Origin: Hyphomicrobiales bacterium | GTDB lineage: Bacteria > Pseudomonadota > Alphaproteobacteria > Rhizobiales > Rhizobiaceae | NCBI GenBank assembly: GCA_011087605.1 | Contig: JAALLE010000005.1 | Span: 16,273 to 80,272 of the forward strand | DNA: 64,000 bases | Direction: 5' to 3' | Part shown: in pieces, positions 37,601 through 47,523 of the stretch | Position numbering within the stretch: position 1 is the stretch's first letter | How the letters are laid out: each line of letters begins with the position of its first letter | The notes under the pieces: generated by a model | What the model was told of the DNA's origin: nothing | Seen by the model: only the letters and a program-made list of their open reading frames with translations | The model's database searches: none | Position numbers and translations under genes: made by a program

Positions 37601-38075
37601 CCTGCGGTTTGGCCGATATCAACTCACCGATCCGACCCTGACCAATCATCGACGGGGAACGGGCACCGGTGGATACATCTGCAAACAGCAATTGCACATC
37701 CTTGGCACGCACATCTTTGCCATTGATGCGATAGACCGATCCCGCTTCACGTTCGATGCGTCGCGACACTTGAAGTTCATCGGCATCGTTAAAGGCTGCG
37801 GGCGCTTCACGGGTGGAATTATCGAGGAACAGGGCCACTTCGGCCATATTGCGGGACGGTCGTCCACCGGAACCGGCGAATATCACTTCATCCATCGAGG
37901 CCGCGCGCATGTTCTTGTAGGAATTTTCGCCCATCACCCAGCGCAGGGCTTCAACAAGATTGGACTTGCCACAGCCATTGGGGCCGACCACGCCGGTCAG
38001 CCCTTTTTCGATCACGAACTCGGTGGGCTCAACAAATGACTTGAAGCCCAGGAGACGAAGTTTGTTAAATTCCAT
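34620..38075 (-). CDS. smc: Chromosome segregation ATPase SMC
   Basis: SMC dimers compact and separate the chromosome as part of condensin. The 1151-residue length fits. Walker A is GPNGCGKSN at residues 31-39; the ABC signature LLSGGEQALTAMAL and Walker B ICVLDEVDAPLDDHN lie in the C-terminal head. Between them are two long coiled-coil arms (about 165-495 and 660-1000) around a hinge (about 500-650, with a GKDLFPAVLDEI stretch). ATG at 38075 is preferred to the ORF start 38087, which is a TTG. It lies between dsbA-like and PPDK-like genes on the same strand; scpA/scpB are not here. Confidence 0.95.
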   Translation of the reverse strand: MEFNKLRLLGFKSFVEPTEFVIEKGLTGVVGPNGCGKSNLVEALRWVMGENSYKNMRAASMDEVIFAGSGGRPSRNMAEVALFLDNSTREAPAAFNDADELQVSRRIEREAGSVYRINGKDVRAKDVQLLFADVSTGARSPSMIGQGRIGELISAKPQARRALLEEAAGISGLHSRRHEAELRLRAAETNLERLDDVIAQLETQLDSLKRQARQANRYRNIAGDIRKTEATILHLRWAAAKQSLSEAESALTQATVTVGETQLVQTEAAKAQAIIASKLPNLREDEVKAAAALQRVIIARNQLDEEAKRVERRKREMAARATQLESDIQREEQMVAENSDIISHLAREEKQLTSETEGREQREAETKRKLDAVTEELAEGEQVLNGLTQELASIRAQTSQIERALQDGAERKIRLEGQVTSVERELAELTSKISEVTDIAEKTQLVSDLEVAVGEAEAAALKAEKDAETARETEQSARAPVTEAQAKINQIETEARTLARVLNSGGKDLFPAVLDEIRAQTGFEKALGAALGEDLEMPLDKSAPAHWSLIDAQDDAALPLGIPGLSEFVSAPVELARRLAQIGIVSKPQGDDLSGQLKPGQRLVSTDGDLWRWDGYRASAEAPTAAALKLEQKNRLAELDAAIVEATRQLRAVESAFEEARLGVTGARETERTARENMRELQARLGEARKDLSQAERSVGELSNRRSALEEAKLRLSSSLEEAVAVIAEAQTTQATLPGMETLESKVQVANNATTALRANLSQIRVEYESMARENTMRVERLGAIERERTAWNERALNADRQIKTLRERLTQALAQKQEVEEAPDLIAEKRRALDIQISDAEEKRKIAADVLAKMENDQREADKIAHDALNALSDAKQAGARTEERVAAARERRQEVEARIREDLECEPHLALKQTGQDDESKLPEAEAMERKLERLKSERERLGAVNLRAEEEQNEVLEQRDTLVSERDDLVEAIRQLRNGIQSLNKEGRERLLVAFDEVNAQFQKLFTHLFGGGTAELQLVESDDPLEAGLEILARPPGKKPQTMTLLSGGEQALTAMALIFAVFLTNPAPICVLDEVDAPLDDHNVERFCNLMDQMSAETDTRFVIITHNPITMARMNRLFGVTMAERGVSQLVSVDLQTAETYRDAG

Positions 38076-38158
38076 GCCGCGACCCAAACCGAAAAGCGAA
38101 TCAAATGGCTACCCGGCTATGATAGCATCCGGGCACCAATTATGGGTGGCTTATATCA

Positions 38159-38788
38159 CTAGAGCGCCGCTTCAATGGCATTGGTGAGCGATTCAACTGT
38201 TGAATCCCCAAGTTTCTCACCATTGACAAACACTGTTGGCGTCGCACGAACCCCAAAATCCTTCACAGCCTTGTTGCGACCATCAACAATTTTGGTCAGC
38301 AATTCCTGATTTCCCAAACAGGCCTTGAAGTCTGCCTCAGTCATCCCGGAAAGCTTGGACAAGCGCAGCAGCTCGGGAACCGGATTGCCTTTACCAGCCC
38401 AGACGTTTTGAGTGGAAAACAATGCGTCAATCATCGCATAATAGGCACCATTGGGCGCGCATTTTGCCAGCATGAAAGCAGCCTCTCCGCGGCGATCTCC
38501 GTCAAAGGGAAAGGGGCGCAGAATATATTTGGCCTTGCCGGTTGAGATGTATTTTTCTTTGATAACGGGCAGAATTTCTTCGTGGAATGACCGGCAATGC
38601 GGGCACGTCATCGAGGCATATTCAACAATAGTCACCTTGGCGTTGATTTCGCCCATGACATCATCTTCCAATGGGATGTCGTCAAACAAGCCGGTTACGG
38701 TTTGAGCCTGAACCTGCGCCCCCAGCAAGGGTGAAATGGCAAGGGCAGTTGAGAGGGCGAGAAACTGTCTGCGATCAGGCAAATTCAT
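38159..38788 (-). CDS. DsbA-family thiol:disulfide oxidoreductase
   Basis: This 209-residue protein has an N-terminal export signal that may be Tat-type (DRRQFLALS) with cleavage after VQAQ near residue 29. The thioredoxin-like fold carries CPHC at residues 62-65 and the cis-Pro loop in ATPTVFVNG near residue 185. It probably oxidises or shuffles disulfides in the periplasm. AAGGA lies eight bases before the ATG. It sits between dciA and smc, an arrangement I know from Rhizobiales, although the functional reason is unclear. Confidence 0.9.
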   Translation of the reverse strand: MNLPDRRQFLALSTALAISPLLGAQVQAQTVTGLFDDIPLEDDVMGEINAKVTIVEYASMTCPHCRSFHEEILPVIKEKYISTGKAKYILRPFPFDGDRRGEAAFMLAKCAPNGAYYAMIDALFSTQNVWAGKGNPVPELLRLSKLSGMTEADFKACLGNQELLTKIVDGRNKAVKDFGVRATPTVFVNGEKLGDSTVESLTNAIEAAL

Positions 38789-38912
38789 GTATTTTTTCCT
38801 TGTCGAGGCGACACGCCGGTCGCCGAATTATGGGCAGATTGACCCAAAGCTATGGCCTTTTGATGACATTTTCCAGTCGTCATTTCGTCCGGTTTATTAA
38901 TTCTTCGTCAGA

Positions 38913-39485
38913 TTACTTTTTTGGCGATGAACGCTCGCTGAACACCCCACGCCCGAGATTTTCAAGCGCATTCTTTAACTGCTCATCTTCAACATTGCCT
39001 ATCAGGTCATTTAGCCGGGTTTGGTGGTCGGCGGCGAGATTTGCTGCACCATGACCAGCCGATTTTTTGTGGCCTGATCTGGCATCCGAGCCAGTGGTGA
39101 TCGGTTTTTGCACCAGCTTCAATCGCCCAACTGCAGAAAACCCAAAATAATCATTGATCTGCGCCAATATTGTATCGCTGTCATGCTGCAGATAAAGCGC
39201 ATGTCCACCGTCGCAGGCGACCACCAGAGTGGCCGTTTCAAACGCTTGGGCTCCTCCCGCCTCAACGCTGCTTAATTCCCCGCCGGGCGGGCGGGGCCAT
39301 TGAAGTTTCTCGGGCCGGCTTCGATCAGCGTGCCGGGTGCCAACAATTTCCTGCCAAGAGGCGATAAGGTCCATGGTCATGCCGGCGCGGCGTTCGATAA
39401 CCGGATCAAGCAATTTTGACACCAGATCAGAAACCGGCTGCGCACCACGTCGGTTTGTCCATTGCTTTTTAGTTCCGTCCGACAA
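38913..39485 (-). CDS. dciA: DciA-like DUF721 protein
   Basis: This protein of about 190 residues has the DUF721/DciA core (RRAGMTMDLIASWQEIVG and LVVACDGGHALYLQHDSDTILAQIN, with the DUF721 form of a KH-like fold). DciA helps load or activate the replicative helicase DnaB in bacteria that lack DnaC. The frame runs on to 40409, but that part is antisense to mutY. TTG at 39485 is chosen as start because GGAGG (complement of 39493-39497) lies seven bases before it. Downstream are dsbA-like, smc and PPDK-like genes. Confidence 0.82.
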   Translation of the reverse strand: MSDGTKKQWTNRRGAQPVSDLVSKLLDPVIERRAGMTMDLIASWQEIVGTRHADRSRPEKLQWPRPPGGELSSVEAGGAQAFETATLVVACDGGHALYLQHDSDTILAQINDYFGFSAVGRLKLVQKPITTGSDARSGHKKSAGHGAANLAADHQTRLNDLIGNVEDEQLKNALENLGRGVFSERSSPKK

Positions 39486-39497
39486 AAAGTGGCCTCC

Positions 39498-40562
39498 ATG
39501 AAACCGATCAATATACGCTTGCTGGCCTGGTATGACAGCCATGCCCGCACCCTGCCATGGCGTGTCAGCCCCGGTGAGGGCCGTCAAGGGGTGTTGCCAG
39601 ACCCATATCACGTTTGGTTGTCGGAAGTCATGCTTCAGCAGACGACGGTTGCAACAGTTGGGCCATACTTTGAAAAATTTATTGCCAAATGGCCAACCGT
39701 CAAAAATCTTGCGGCCTGCGATCTGGAAGATGTCATGAAAGCCTGGGCCGGACTTGGATATTATTCCCGGGCCCGCAATCTGAAAGCCTGCGCCGACAAA
39801 GTCGCCAGTGAGCATGACGGAAAATTTCCACAAACCGCTGCGGAATTGCAAAAGCTGCCCGGTATTGGACCTTACACCTCCGCAGCAATAGCCGCCATTG
39901 CCTTCGGCGAGCGCACCACCGTGGTTGATGGAAACATTGAACGGGTCAGCACCAGACATACGGCAAATTCCACACCCCTGCCCCAGGTCAAGGAGCACTG
40001 CCGCGAGTTTATGGATAGGGTAACCCCTGCCGACAGGCCCGGGGACTTTGTTCAAGCGATGATGGATCTGGGAGCAACAATTTGCACACCTCGCAATCCC
40101 GCCTGCTCGCTGTGTCCGATCAACGATGATTGCCAGGGTCATATCCAACAAATTGCCGAGCAATTTCCTGTCAAAGCGCCCAAAAAACCCAAACCTACCC
40201 GCGTTGGTGCTGCCTTTGTGGCGCAACGCCCCGACGGAGCTATCTGGCTGACCAAGCGGCCCAACAAGGGTCTGTTGGGAGGCATGTCTGTGGTTCCGAC
40301 AACCGGCTGGACGGCGTCGAAAAATGGTGCCACGGGATATGCCGCCGCACCAATTGTCGGGGACTGGATTCCGCACGGACATATCCGCCATACATTCACC
40401 CACTTTCACCTTGAACTGGAAGTGTGGTCAGCCCATGTAAACATGTTGCCGGGGGACGGATGGTGGTCCCTGCAACACCAGATCGGCGGCGAAGCTCTGC
40501 CAACGGTCATGAAGAAAGTTATTTCGGCGGTTGCCGATGATCTATTTAAGGTTCCCAAATGA
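39498..40562 (+). CDS. mutY: A/G-specific adenine glycosylase MutY
   Basis: MutY removes adenine mispaired with 8-oxoguanine. The 354-residue protein has the endonuclease III-like domain with Glu43 (WLSEVMLQQT), the helix-hairpin-helix LPGIGPYTSAAI, and catalytic Asp144 in VVDGNIERV. The 4Fe-4S cluster ligands are Cys196, 203, 206 and 212 in C-x6-C-x2-C-x5-C spacing. The C-terminal NUDIX-like domain (about 235-345) recognises 8-oxoG. ATG at 39498 matches the family; the ORF runs to 39462, inside dciA on the other strand. Only 12 bases separate it from the dciA start, and no clear ribosome site is seen. Confidence 0.95.
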   Translation: MKPINIRLLAWYDSHARTLPWRVSPGEGRQGVLPDPYHVWLSEVMLQQTTVATVGPYFEKFIAKWPTVKNLAACDLEDVMKAWAGLGYYSRARNLKACADKVASEHDGKFPQTAAELQKLPGIGPYTSAAIAAIAFGERTTVVDGNIERVSTRHTANSTPLPQVKEHCREFMDRVTPADRPGDFVQAMMDLGATICTPRNPACSLCPINDDCQGHIQQIAEQFPVKAPKKPKPTRVGAAFVAQRPDGAIWLTKRPNKGLLGGMSVVPTTGWTASKNGATGYAAAPIVGDWIPHGHIRHTFTHFHLELEVWSAHVNMLPGDGWWSLQHQIGGEALPTVMKKVISAVADDLFKVPK

Positions 40563-41179
40563 CAAAAATCGACCACATCGTATTCGACATCGGCAGGGTG
40601 CTGATCCACTGGGACCCGGAACTGGTCTATCTCGACTTGATCCCGGATGCCGACGAACGCCAATATTTTTTGAGCCACATTTGCTCTCCTGACTGGAACC
40701 TGGAGCAAGATCGCGGGCGCGACTGGCGCGAAGCCGAAGATCTGCTGATCGCCGACCACCCGGAAAAAGCCCGCTTAATTCGTGCTTATCGTGGAGATTG
40801 GATAAAGAGCGTTCCTCACGCCTATGAGGATGTTGCTGAAGTGTATGCCGAACTGATTGATGCCGGCCACGACCTGACACTGCTGACTAATTTCAATCAG
40901 CACACGTTCCTGGAAGCCAAGGAGAAATTTGGATTTTTAACCCTGGCCCGCGGTGAAACAGTATCCGGAGATGTTCGGTTGGTGAAGCCGGACGCCGCCA
41001 TTTATGCCCACCATACAAGCCAGCATGAGCTAAACCCTGCGACCACGCTGTTTATCGATGACAGCGCAAACAATATTGCAGCGGCACGACAATTCGGCTG
41101 GCAGGCGATCCATTTTGCCGGGCTCGAAGGAGCACCTAAACTGCGGGCAGAGTTGGCCGCATACGGACTTGACGGCTAA
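40559..41179 (+). CDS. HAD-IA family phosphatase (YihX-like)
   Basis: This 206-residue protein has Asp10 in VFDIGRVLIHWDP, where the usual second Asp is Gly, as in YihX-type sugar phosphatases. Thr-Asn in LLTNFNQH, Lys in RLVKPDAA and IDDSANN complete the HAD motifs. The substrate is unknown. The start overlaps the mutY stop in an ATGA arrangement (40559-40562), so it is coupled to mutY. It faces the convergent ccrM gene with a gap of six bases. Confidence 0.85.
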   Translation: MTKIDHIVFDIGRVLIHWDPELVYLDLIPDADERQYFLSHICSPDWNLEQDRGRDWREAEDLLIADHPEKARLIRAYRGDWIKSVPHAYEDVAEVYAELIDAGHDLTLLTNFNQHTFLEAKEKFGFLTLARGETVSGDVRLVKPDAAIYAHHTSQHELNPATTLFIDDSANNIAAARQFGWQAIHFAGLEGAPKLRAELAAYGLDG

Positions 41180-41185
41180 AACCGC

Positions 41186-42361
<1,176 letters not shown>

Positions 42362-42468
42362 TTAGGCTTTGGGTAAGGTTACCCAGCAAGGTGAATATTT
42401 GTTTAAGCAGGTGACATTTCTGCTCGCCATGATCTAAAGGAGGCTTGATTCACTTCGGGAGAATAAAG

Positions 42469-43161
42469 ATGGCGGCTTGTGAACTTGTGCTGTTTGATTG
42501 TGACGGCACCATTATGGACACCGAATTGCTGGCTGCGGAATGCGAAGTTGAGGCATTGAGCGCCTATGGTATCAAAATGACATCCAGGGAGTTTTCTGCT
42601 CGCTTTGCCGGCACTTCATCAGAGGTGGTGAAAGAAACGATGGAAGCCGAACTTGGGCGAAGCCTGCCCGATGATCATATCAAGACGGTCAAATCGAAGA
42701 TGCGGGATAAACTGTGGCGCGAAGCGAAGCCAATGCCCGGCATCCACGAATTGCTCGACCAGCTCGACCAGCCAAGATGTGTATGTTCCAACGCAGATAT
42801 GGAAAAACTGAAAATTGAAATGACCCGAGGCGAATTATGGGACCGTTTTCGCCCCTATGTTTTTTCTGCCCACGACATTGAATCAAAAAAACGCAAACCC
42901 GAACCAGACGTTTTCCTGCACGCTGCTGAGGAATTTGGGATTGCGCCGGAAAATTGTGTCGTCGTCGAGGATTCCATTGCAGGCATCAAGGCCGGCAAAG
43001 CGGCGGGAATGCGGGTGATTGGTTTTACCGGAGGTTCACACACCCACCCGGCACATGCTGATGAACTGACAGAAGCTGGGGCAGAGACCGTGGTTCGACG
43101 CCTTGCCGATATTCCGGCAATCATCGAAGCCTTTTCTGAATGGGAAGGCCTGATGGCCTAA
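42469..43161 (+). CDS. HAD-IA hydrolase (beta-phosphoglucomutase/phosphatase-like)
   Basis: This 230-residue protein has the HAD nucleophile pair Asp10/Asp12 in LFDCDGTIMDTE, the SNAD loop, Lys in KKRKPEPDVF and VVVEDSIAGIKAGKAAGM. The cap domain is of the alpha-helical type. It may be a sugar phosphatase or phosphoglycolate-type enzyme. ATG at 42469 has GGGAG at 42457-42461; an in-frame TTG at 42445 is only one base after AAAGGAGG. It lies divergently from ccrM. Confidence 0.87.
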   Translation: MAACELVLFDCDGTIMDTELLAAECEVEALSAYGIKMTSREFSARFAGTSSEVVKETMEAELGRSLPDDHIKTVKSKMRDKLWREAKPMPGIHELLDQLDQPRCVCSNADMEKLKIEMTRGELWDRFRPYVFSAHDIESKKRKPEPDVFLHAAEEFGIAPENCVVVEDSIAGIKAGKAAGMRVIGFTGGSHTHPAHADELTEAGAETVVRRLADIPAIIEAFSEWEGLMA

Positions 43162-43167
43162 ATGGTT

Positions 43168-43785
43168 TCAGGTGCAGGCCGCGGTACTCGACTGAGCCTT
43201 CGGAGTTTCATCAAATCCAAGAAAGATGCGCACGTTGATCGATGTTGGTGCGGGTATAACGATCTTCTCATCAACAAATTCGAATTTCGAAAATGAGGTC
43301 CCGCTGGCAATTGCAGCTTCAGTTTGATGCAATTCGAAATGGCGTGAACAATCACCTTGCTGTACCGCAACCCGAATGGGCAGCTTTACAGAACCCGCCT
43401 GGCCAGCGGGTCCGAGAATTACACGACCCAGTGCACCAACAGTAATTTCAAGATTTTCCCCGACATAGGCGCATTGGCGTGCCACCTTGGTCAAGGTTGC
43501 CTGATATCGAATATTGTCGCCCTTGGAACGATCCTTGCCTTTGTATAATCGAATTGATTCTGTGCCCGCACGAATGCGCACAGCGGGACAATAATCCGTC
43601 AGTTTGTTATGCACATTGATCAGTTTGGAATTGGCATTAGGATTGACGCCCGGTTCAAGCTGGGCATTTGCAGTCTGCTGTTCCTGCTTCTTGTTTGGCA
43701 GAACACCGCTTAGCACACCGTCAGGTCCGGATGTCTGGCACGCTGCCAGAAACGCCACTCCACACAAACTTAGCAGCGTTTTCAT
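43168..43785 (-). CDS. Putative outer-membrane lipoprotein of unknown function
   Basis: This 205-residue protein has a lipoprotein signal (MKTLLSLCGVAFLAAC) with the lipidated cysteine near residue 16. A low-complexity linker follows (QQTANAQLEPGVNPNANSK), then a beta-rich domain of about 130 residues with no family I can name. Two cysteines near residues 67 and 102 may form a disulfide. ATG at 43785 is chosen to place the signal at the start; the frame extends to 43827. Confidence 0.75.
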   Translation of the reverse strand: MKTLLSLCGVAFLAACQTSGPDGVLSGVLPNKKQEQQTANAQLEPGVNPNANSKLINVHNKLTDYCPAVRIRAGTESIRLYKGKDRSKGDNIRYQATLTKVARQCAYVGENLEITVGALGRVILGPAGQAGSVKLPIRVAVQQGDCSRHFELHQTEAAIASGTSFSKFEFVDEKIVIPAPTSINVRIFLGFDETPKAQSSTAACT

Positions 43786-43987
43786 AGACTTAATCCTAAC
43801 TCGTGACAAACTCACCTGGCGCCTCATCTGTTTACAACCATTGAACGTGTTGCTTCGCTATAGCAGGCCGGAAATTGATTGGCGAGACCCTGATCTTCGT
43901 TGTCCCTTTTAAGTTGGAATTCTAGCCACGTTCCACTAGTTTCCCGCACATCCTGCCATCGCGTATCCAAACAGCAAAAGTAAATCC

Positions 43988-45385
43988 ATGAAATATATCA
44001 GCACCCGTGGTGATGCACCAACGCTAGGATTTAGCGATGCTGTTCTCACCGGTTTGGCCCGCGATGGTGGACTTTATGTCCCTGAAATCTGGCCTAAATT
44101 GGATCACAAGGCATTACGTGACCTGCGAGGGAAGTCTTATGGCGATGTTGCCAAGACGGTATTGCAACCTTTTCTTGGCGACGAGATAAGTAGCGCAGAA
44201 TTTTCTGACATGGTTGATGAGGCCTACAGCGCTTTTGCACATCCGGCAGTCGCACCTTTGATCCAGACTGATTCAAATGAATACGTTCAGGAACTTTTCC
44301 ATGGCCCGACTTTGGCTTTCAAAGACGTTGCCATGCAATTGCTCGCCCGGGTGATTGATCACATTCTTGCAAAGCGTGGTTCGTGGCTGACGATTGTTGG
44401 TGCCACATCGGGCGACACCGGTGGTGCTGCAATCGAAGCTTTTCGCGGACGCGACAATTCAGACATTTTCATCCTGTTTCCGCACGGCAAGGTGTCGGAT
44501 GTGCAACGCTGGCAAATGACGGGCGTCGACGACCCCAATGTTCATGCCCTTTCAATTGAGGGCAATTTTGATGATTGTCAGGCGCTGGTGAAAGCCATGT
44601 TCAATCATCACGCCTTCAGGGATCAACACGCCCTGTCGGGTGTCAACTCGATCAGCTGGGGCCGGATCATGGCCCAGATCGTCTATTATTTTACGGCAGG
44701 TCTCAGTCTGGGATCCCCGGACCGAAAAATTTCTTTCGCGGTGCCAACCGGTAATTTCGGCGACATCTTTGCTGGCTACTGTGCCCGACAGATGGGGCTG
44801 CCAATCGATCAACTGATCATTGCCACCAATGCAAATGACATCCTGGCACGTACTGTGGAAAGTGGACGCTACGAAACGGCCGGTGTCCACGCCACGACAT
44901 CTCCGAGCATGGATATCCAGGTATCTTCGAATTTCGAGCGGTTGCTGTTTGAATCCTCAAAACGCGATGCCGCCTATATTCGCCAGTCCATGTCTTCGCT
45001 GTCGCAGTCTGGTGCATTTTCACTGGGTGATCCGGTCTGGTCGGAAATCAAAAGCGGATTTTCTGCAGGGCGTGCAAATAATGAGGATGTCGACCGCACC
45101 ATTCGTTCGGTTTTGAGTGATAGTGGCTATTTGCTCGACCCCCATACCGCGGTCGGCGTTAGCGTTGCGCGGCAATTTGGCAGTTCAATTGCCCCCATGG
45201 TGGTATTGTCCACCGCTCATCCAGCAAAGTTTCCCGATGCTGTTGAATCTGCCTGCGGGACCCGACCCGGCCTGCCAGATCGAAACAAAAGCTTGATGGA
45301 TGGGGAAGAACACTACACATTAATGCCCAATGATCTGAATGCCGTTGAAAGCTATATTTCGAGCAATACGCGAGCCAAAATGTAG
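43988..45385 (+). CDS. thrC: Threonine synthase
   Basis: ThrC converts O-phospho-homoserine to threonine with PLP. The 465-residue length and the N-terminus YISTRGDAPTLGFSDAVLTG match the long bacterial form. The PLP lysine is Lys112 in GPTLAFKDVAMQ, and the phosphate-binding GATSGDTGGAA follows. The homoserine kinase of the same pathway, thrB, lies at 53011-53970 in another operon. The M16 peptidase gene follows after 38 bases. Confidence 0.95.
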   Translation: MKYISTRGDAPTLGFSDAVLTGLARDGGLYVPEIWPKLDHKALRDLRGKSYGDVAKTVLQPFLGDEISSAEFSDMVDEAYSAFAHPAVAPLIQTDSNEYVQELFHGPTLAFKDVAMQLLARVIDHILAKRGSWLTIVGATSGDTGGAAIEAFRGRDNSDIFILFPHGKVSDVQRWQMTGVDDPNVHALSIEGNFDDCQALVKAMFNHHAFRDQHALSGVNSISWGRIMAQIVYYFTAGLSLGSPDRKISFAVPTGNFGDIFAGYCARQMGLPIDQLIIATNANDILARTVESGRYETAGVHATTSPSMDIQVSSNFERLLFESSKRDAAYIRQSMSSLSQSGAFSLGDPVWSEIKSGFSAGRANNEDVDRTIRSVLSDSGYLLDPHTAVGVSVARQFGSSIAPMVVLSTAHPAKFPDAVESACGTRPGLPDRNKSLMDGEEHYTLMPNDLNAVESYISSNTRAKM

Positions 45386-45423
45386 ACCACGGAGTGACCG
45401 GACGACTGGGAGGTGTCCGCCAT

Positions 45424-46779
45424 ATGGTAGCAAGCACTAAGCAAGAACAATTCAATAAACCCACCGCACAGTCTGGTGGTTCAGATGCCTTGCCTCGCAA
45501 TGTTCAGGTAAGCAAGCTTGCCAATGGCATGTCTGTTGTGACTGATCGAATGGAGCATCTGGAGAGCGCCGCACTTGGAGTGTGGGTCAAAGCCGGTTCG
45601 CGCGATGAGCAGCCCTGGGAACACGGCATTGCTCACCTGTTGGAGCATATGGCCTTTAAGGGAACCAAAAGCCGTACTGCCCGAGACATCGCAACCCAGA
45701 TCGAAAATGTTGGCGGCGATGTCAACGCTGCAACCAGCGCAGAGACAACATCTTTCTACGCCCGCGTGTTGAAAGATGATGTGCCGCTCGCCGTTGATAT
45801 ATTGTCCGATATCCTCAACAATTCGCTGTTCGACGATATTGAACTGGCGCGTGAGCAACATGTTATTTTGCAGGAGATCGGGGCAGCAAAGGACAGTCCC
45901 GAAGACGTCGCATTTGATGATTTTCAAGCCGCCGCCTTTCATGGTCAGACGCTGGGCCGCTCTATTATGGGAACCCCTGAAACCGTTTCATCGTTCAAAG
46001 CCGACCACTTGCGCAATTATTTGAGCGATCATTACCATGGGCCGAATATGGTGCTGGCTGCAGCTGGCAATGTCGATCACGATGAAATTGTCAAAATGGC
46101 CGAAAGCCGGTTTTCCTGCTTTGGAGAAACGCCAGCCCGCGAGCCGGAATCCTGCCTCTATACAGGTGGTGAAAAAATCACCATGCGCGACCTTCAGGAA
46201 GCTCAAATCCTGTTCGGTTTTGAAGGCCGCGCTTATCATGTCCGCGACTTTTACGCGTCGCAGGTTCTTGCCTCGCTGCTTGGTGGTGGCATGTCATCGC
46301 GTCTGTTTCAGGAAGTGCGTAAAAAGCGCGGCCTGTGTTACTCGATTTATGCCTTTCACTGGGGTTTTTCCGATACCGGCATATTCGGTGTCCATGCAGC
46401 GACCGAAGAGGCGGATATTCCTGAATTGATTCCGGTCGTTCTCGAAGAGTTCAAAAAGGCCGGCCAGGAGATCAATCAGGAAGAACTGGACCGCGCACGG
46501 GCCCAGATCAATGCCGGTCTGATGATGAGCCTGGAAAGTCCGGCGTCGCGGGCCGGGCAGATTGCGCGCCAGATCCTGCTGTTTGGTCGACCCATTTCCA
46601 ACAGTGAATTAATGGAGCGCCTGAACGCCCTCACTGTTGAGCGGCTGAGCGATCTCGCGATGCGCCTGTTTACCGAAAACAAACCGACAATTGCGGCAAT
46701 CGGACCTGTTTCGCATGTGCCGAGTCAGGCAGAAATCAGTGAGGTTCTGGGAACCAGACTGCCCGACGCTGCACAGTAG
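45424..46779 (+). CDS. M16 zinc peptidase (mitochondrial processing peptidase-like)
   Basis: This 451-residue protein has the inverted zinc motif HLLEH (His71, Glu74, His75) and the downstream Glu in the QEIGAAKDSPED region near residue 150. It is of the same group as the mitochondrial processing peptidase beta subunit. ATG at 45424 is chosen because GGAGGT at 45410-45415 precedes it; the ORF reaches a GTG at 45394 without a site. No signal peptide is visible. Gene order thrC-M16-GNAT is common in Rhizobiales, in my knowledge. Confidence 0.92.
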   Translation: MVASTKQEQFNKPTAQSGGSDALPRNVQVSKLANGMSVVTDRMEHLESAALGVWVKAGSRDEQPWEHGIAHLLEHMAFKGTKSRTARDIATQIENVGGDVNAATSAETTSFYARVLKDDVPLAVDILSDILNNSLFDDIELAREQHVILQEIGAAKDSPEDVAFDDFQAAAFHGQTLGRSIMGTPETVSSFKADHLRNYLSDHYHGPNMVLAAAGNVDHDEIVKMAESRFSCFGETPAREPESCLYTGGEKITMRDLQEAQILFGFEGRAYHVRDFYASQVLASLLGGGMSSRLFQEVRKKRGLCYSIYAFHWGFSDTGIFGVHAATEEADIPELIPVVLEEFKKAGQEINQEELDRARAQINAGLMMSLESPASRAGQIARQILLFGRPISNSELMERLNALTVERLSDLAMRLFTENKPTIAAIGPVSHVPSQAEISEVLGTRLPDAAQ

Positions 46780-46794
46780 GATTTGGGGGATCCT

Positions 46795-47400
46795 ATGCGC
46801 CTGTTAAATTTCTCATCTCGCTACCCCGAACCCGGACGGTTGGAAACCAAACGGACGATTTTACGGCGCCCTCAGCTACAGGATTTCGCTGCCTGGTCAA
46901 AGCTGCGCGGCGACAGTTCTGATTTTCTGCGCCCGTTCGAGCCCTCCTGGGCAAATGATGAATTAACAAAGTCTGCCTTTCGCACCAGATTACGCCGCCA
47001 CGAGGCCGATATTACCGGAGGTCGCGGGCTGCCCTGGTTCATATTTGATCGCCAAAACCCTGATATTCTCTTTGGTGGCCTGACCATTTCCAACATTCGT
47101 CGTGGGGTCGCTGAATCCGGATCTCTGGGTTATTGGATGGGACGCGAATTTGCAGGCCAGGGATATATGAGAGAGGCCGTGATGGCTGTCTGCGAAGATG
47201 CCTTCCAGGTGCATCACCTTCACCGGATCGAGGCAGCAACCGTGCTGGTCAACAAAAGATCCCAGGGATTGTTGAAACGCTGCGGGTTTCAGGAGGAAGG
47301 AGTTGCCCGTCGCTATCTGCGGATCAACGGGGAATGGCGTGATCATATTTTATATGCGCGTCTGGCGGAAGATCGCGTGGGATTGAGCGAGCCCAATTGA
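46795..47400 (+). CDS. GNAT acetyltransferase (RimJ/RimL-like)
   Basis: This 201-residue protein has the GNAT core: LRRPQLQDFAAW at the start, YWMGREFAGQGYMREAV (acetyl-CoA binding, near residue 115) and a RIEAATVLVNKRSQGLLKR-like strand. It resembles ribosomal-protein N-acetyltransferases such as RimJ. The target protein is unknown. ATG at 46795 is chosen with GGGGGAT nearby. The gene follows the M16 peptidase by 15 bases and is probably cotranscribed. Confidence 0.87.
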   Translation: MRLLNFSSRYPEPGRLETKRTILRRPQLQDFAAWSKLRGDSSDFLRPFEPSWANDELTKSAFRTRLRRHEADITGGRGLPWFIFDRQNPDILFGGLTISNIRRGVAESGSLGYWMGREFAGQGYMREAVMAVCEDAFQVHHLHRIEAATVLVNKRSQGLLKRCGFQEEGVARRYLRINGEWRDHILYARLAEDRVGLSEPN

Positions 47401-47523
47401 ATCTGGAATATCCGACAAATTGATTGAGAAATTGCGGCCCTTTTCATTTACCTGTGTCCCCGGTTGGCGTAAGTATCCAGCGGAGAGAACTTGCAACGGA
47501 CGAGCCATTTGAAAGTTGGGATT

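Noticed and set aside
39486..40409. N-terminal extension of the dciA frame through mutY
   Set aside because: This stretch is antisense to the MutY coding region, which has all catalytic and cluster residues; the DUF721 homology begins only after the TTG at 39485.
42362..42376. TTAG-N7-GTAA upstream of ccrM, like a CtrA site (TTAA-N7-TTAA)
   Set aside because: Only six of eight half-site bases match, and the word is common by chance. CtrA control of ccrM is known in other Alphaproteobacteria, but this site is too weak to call.
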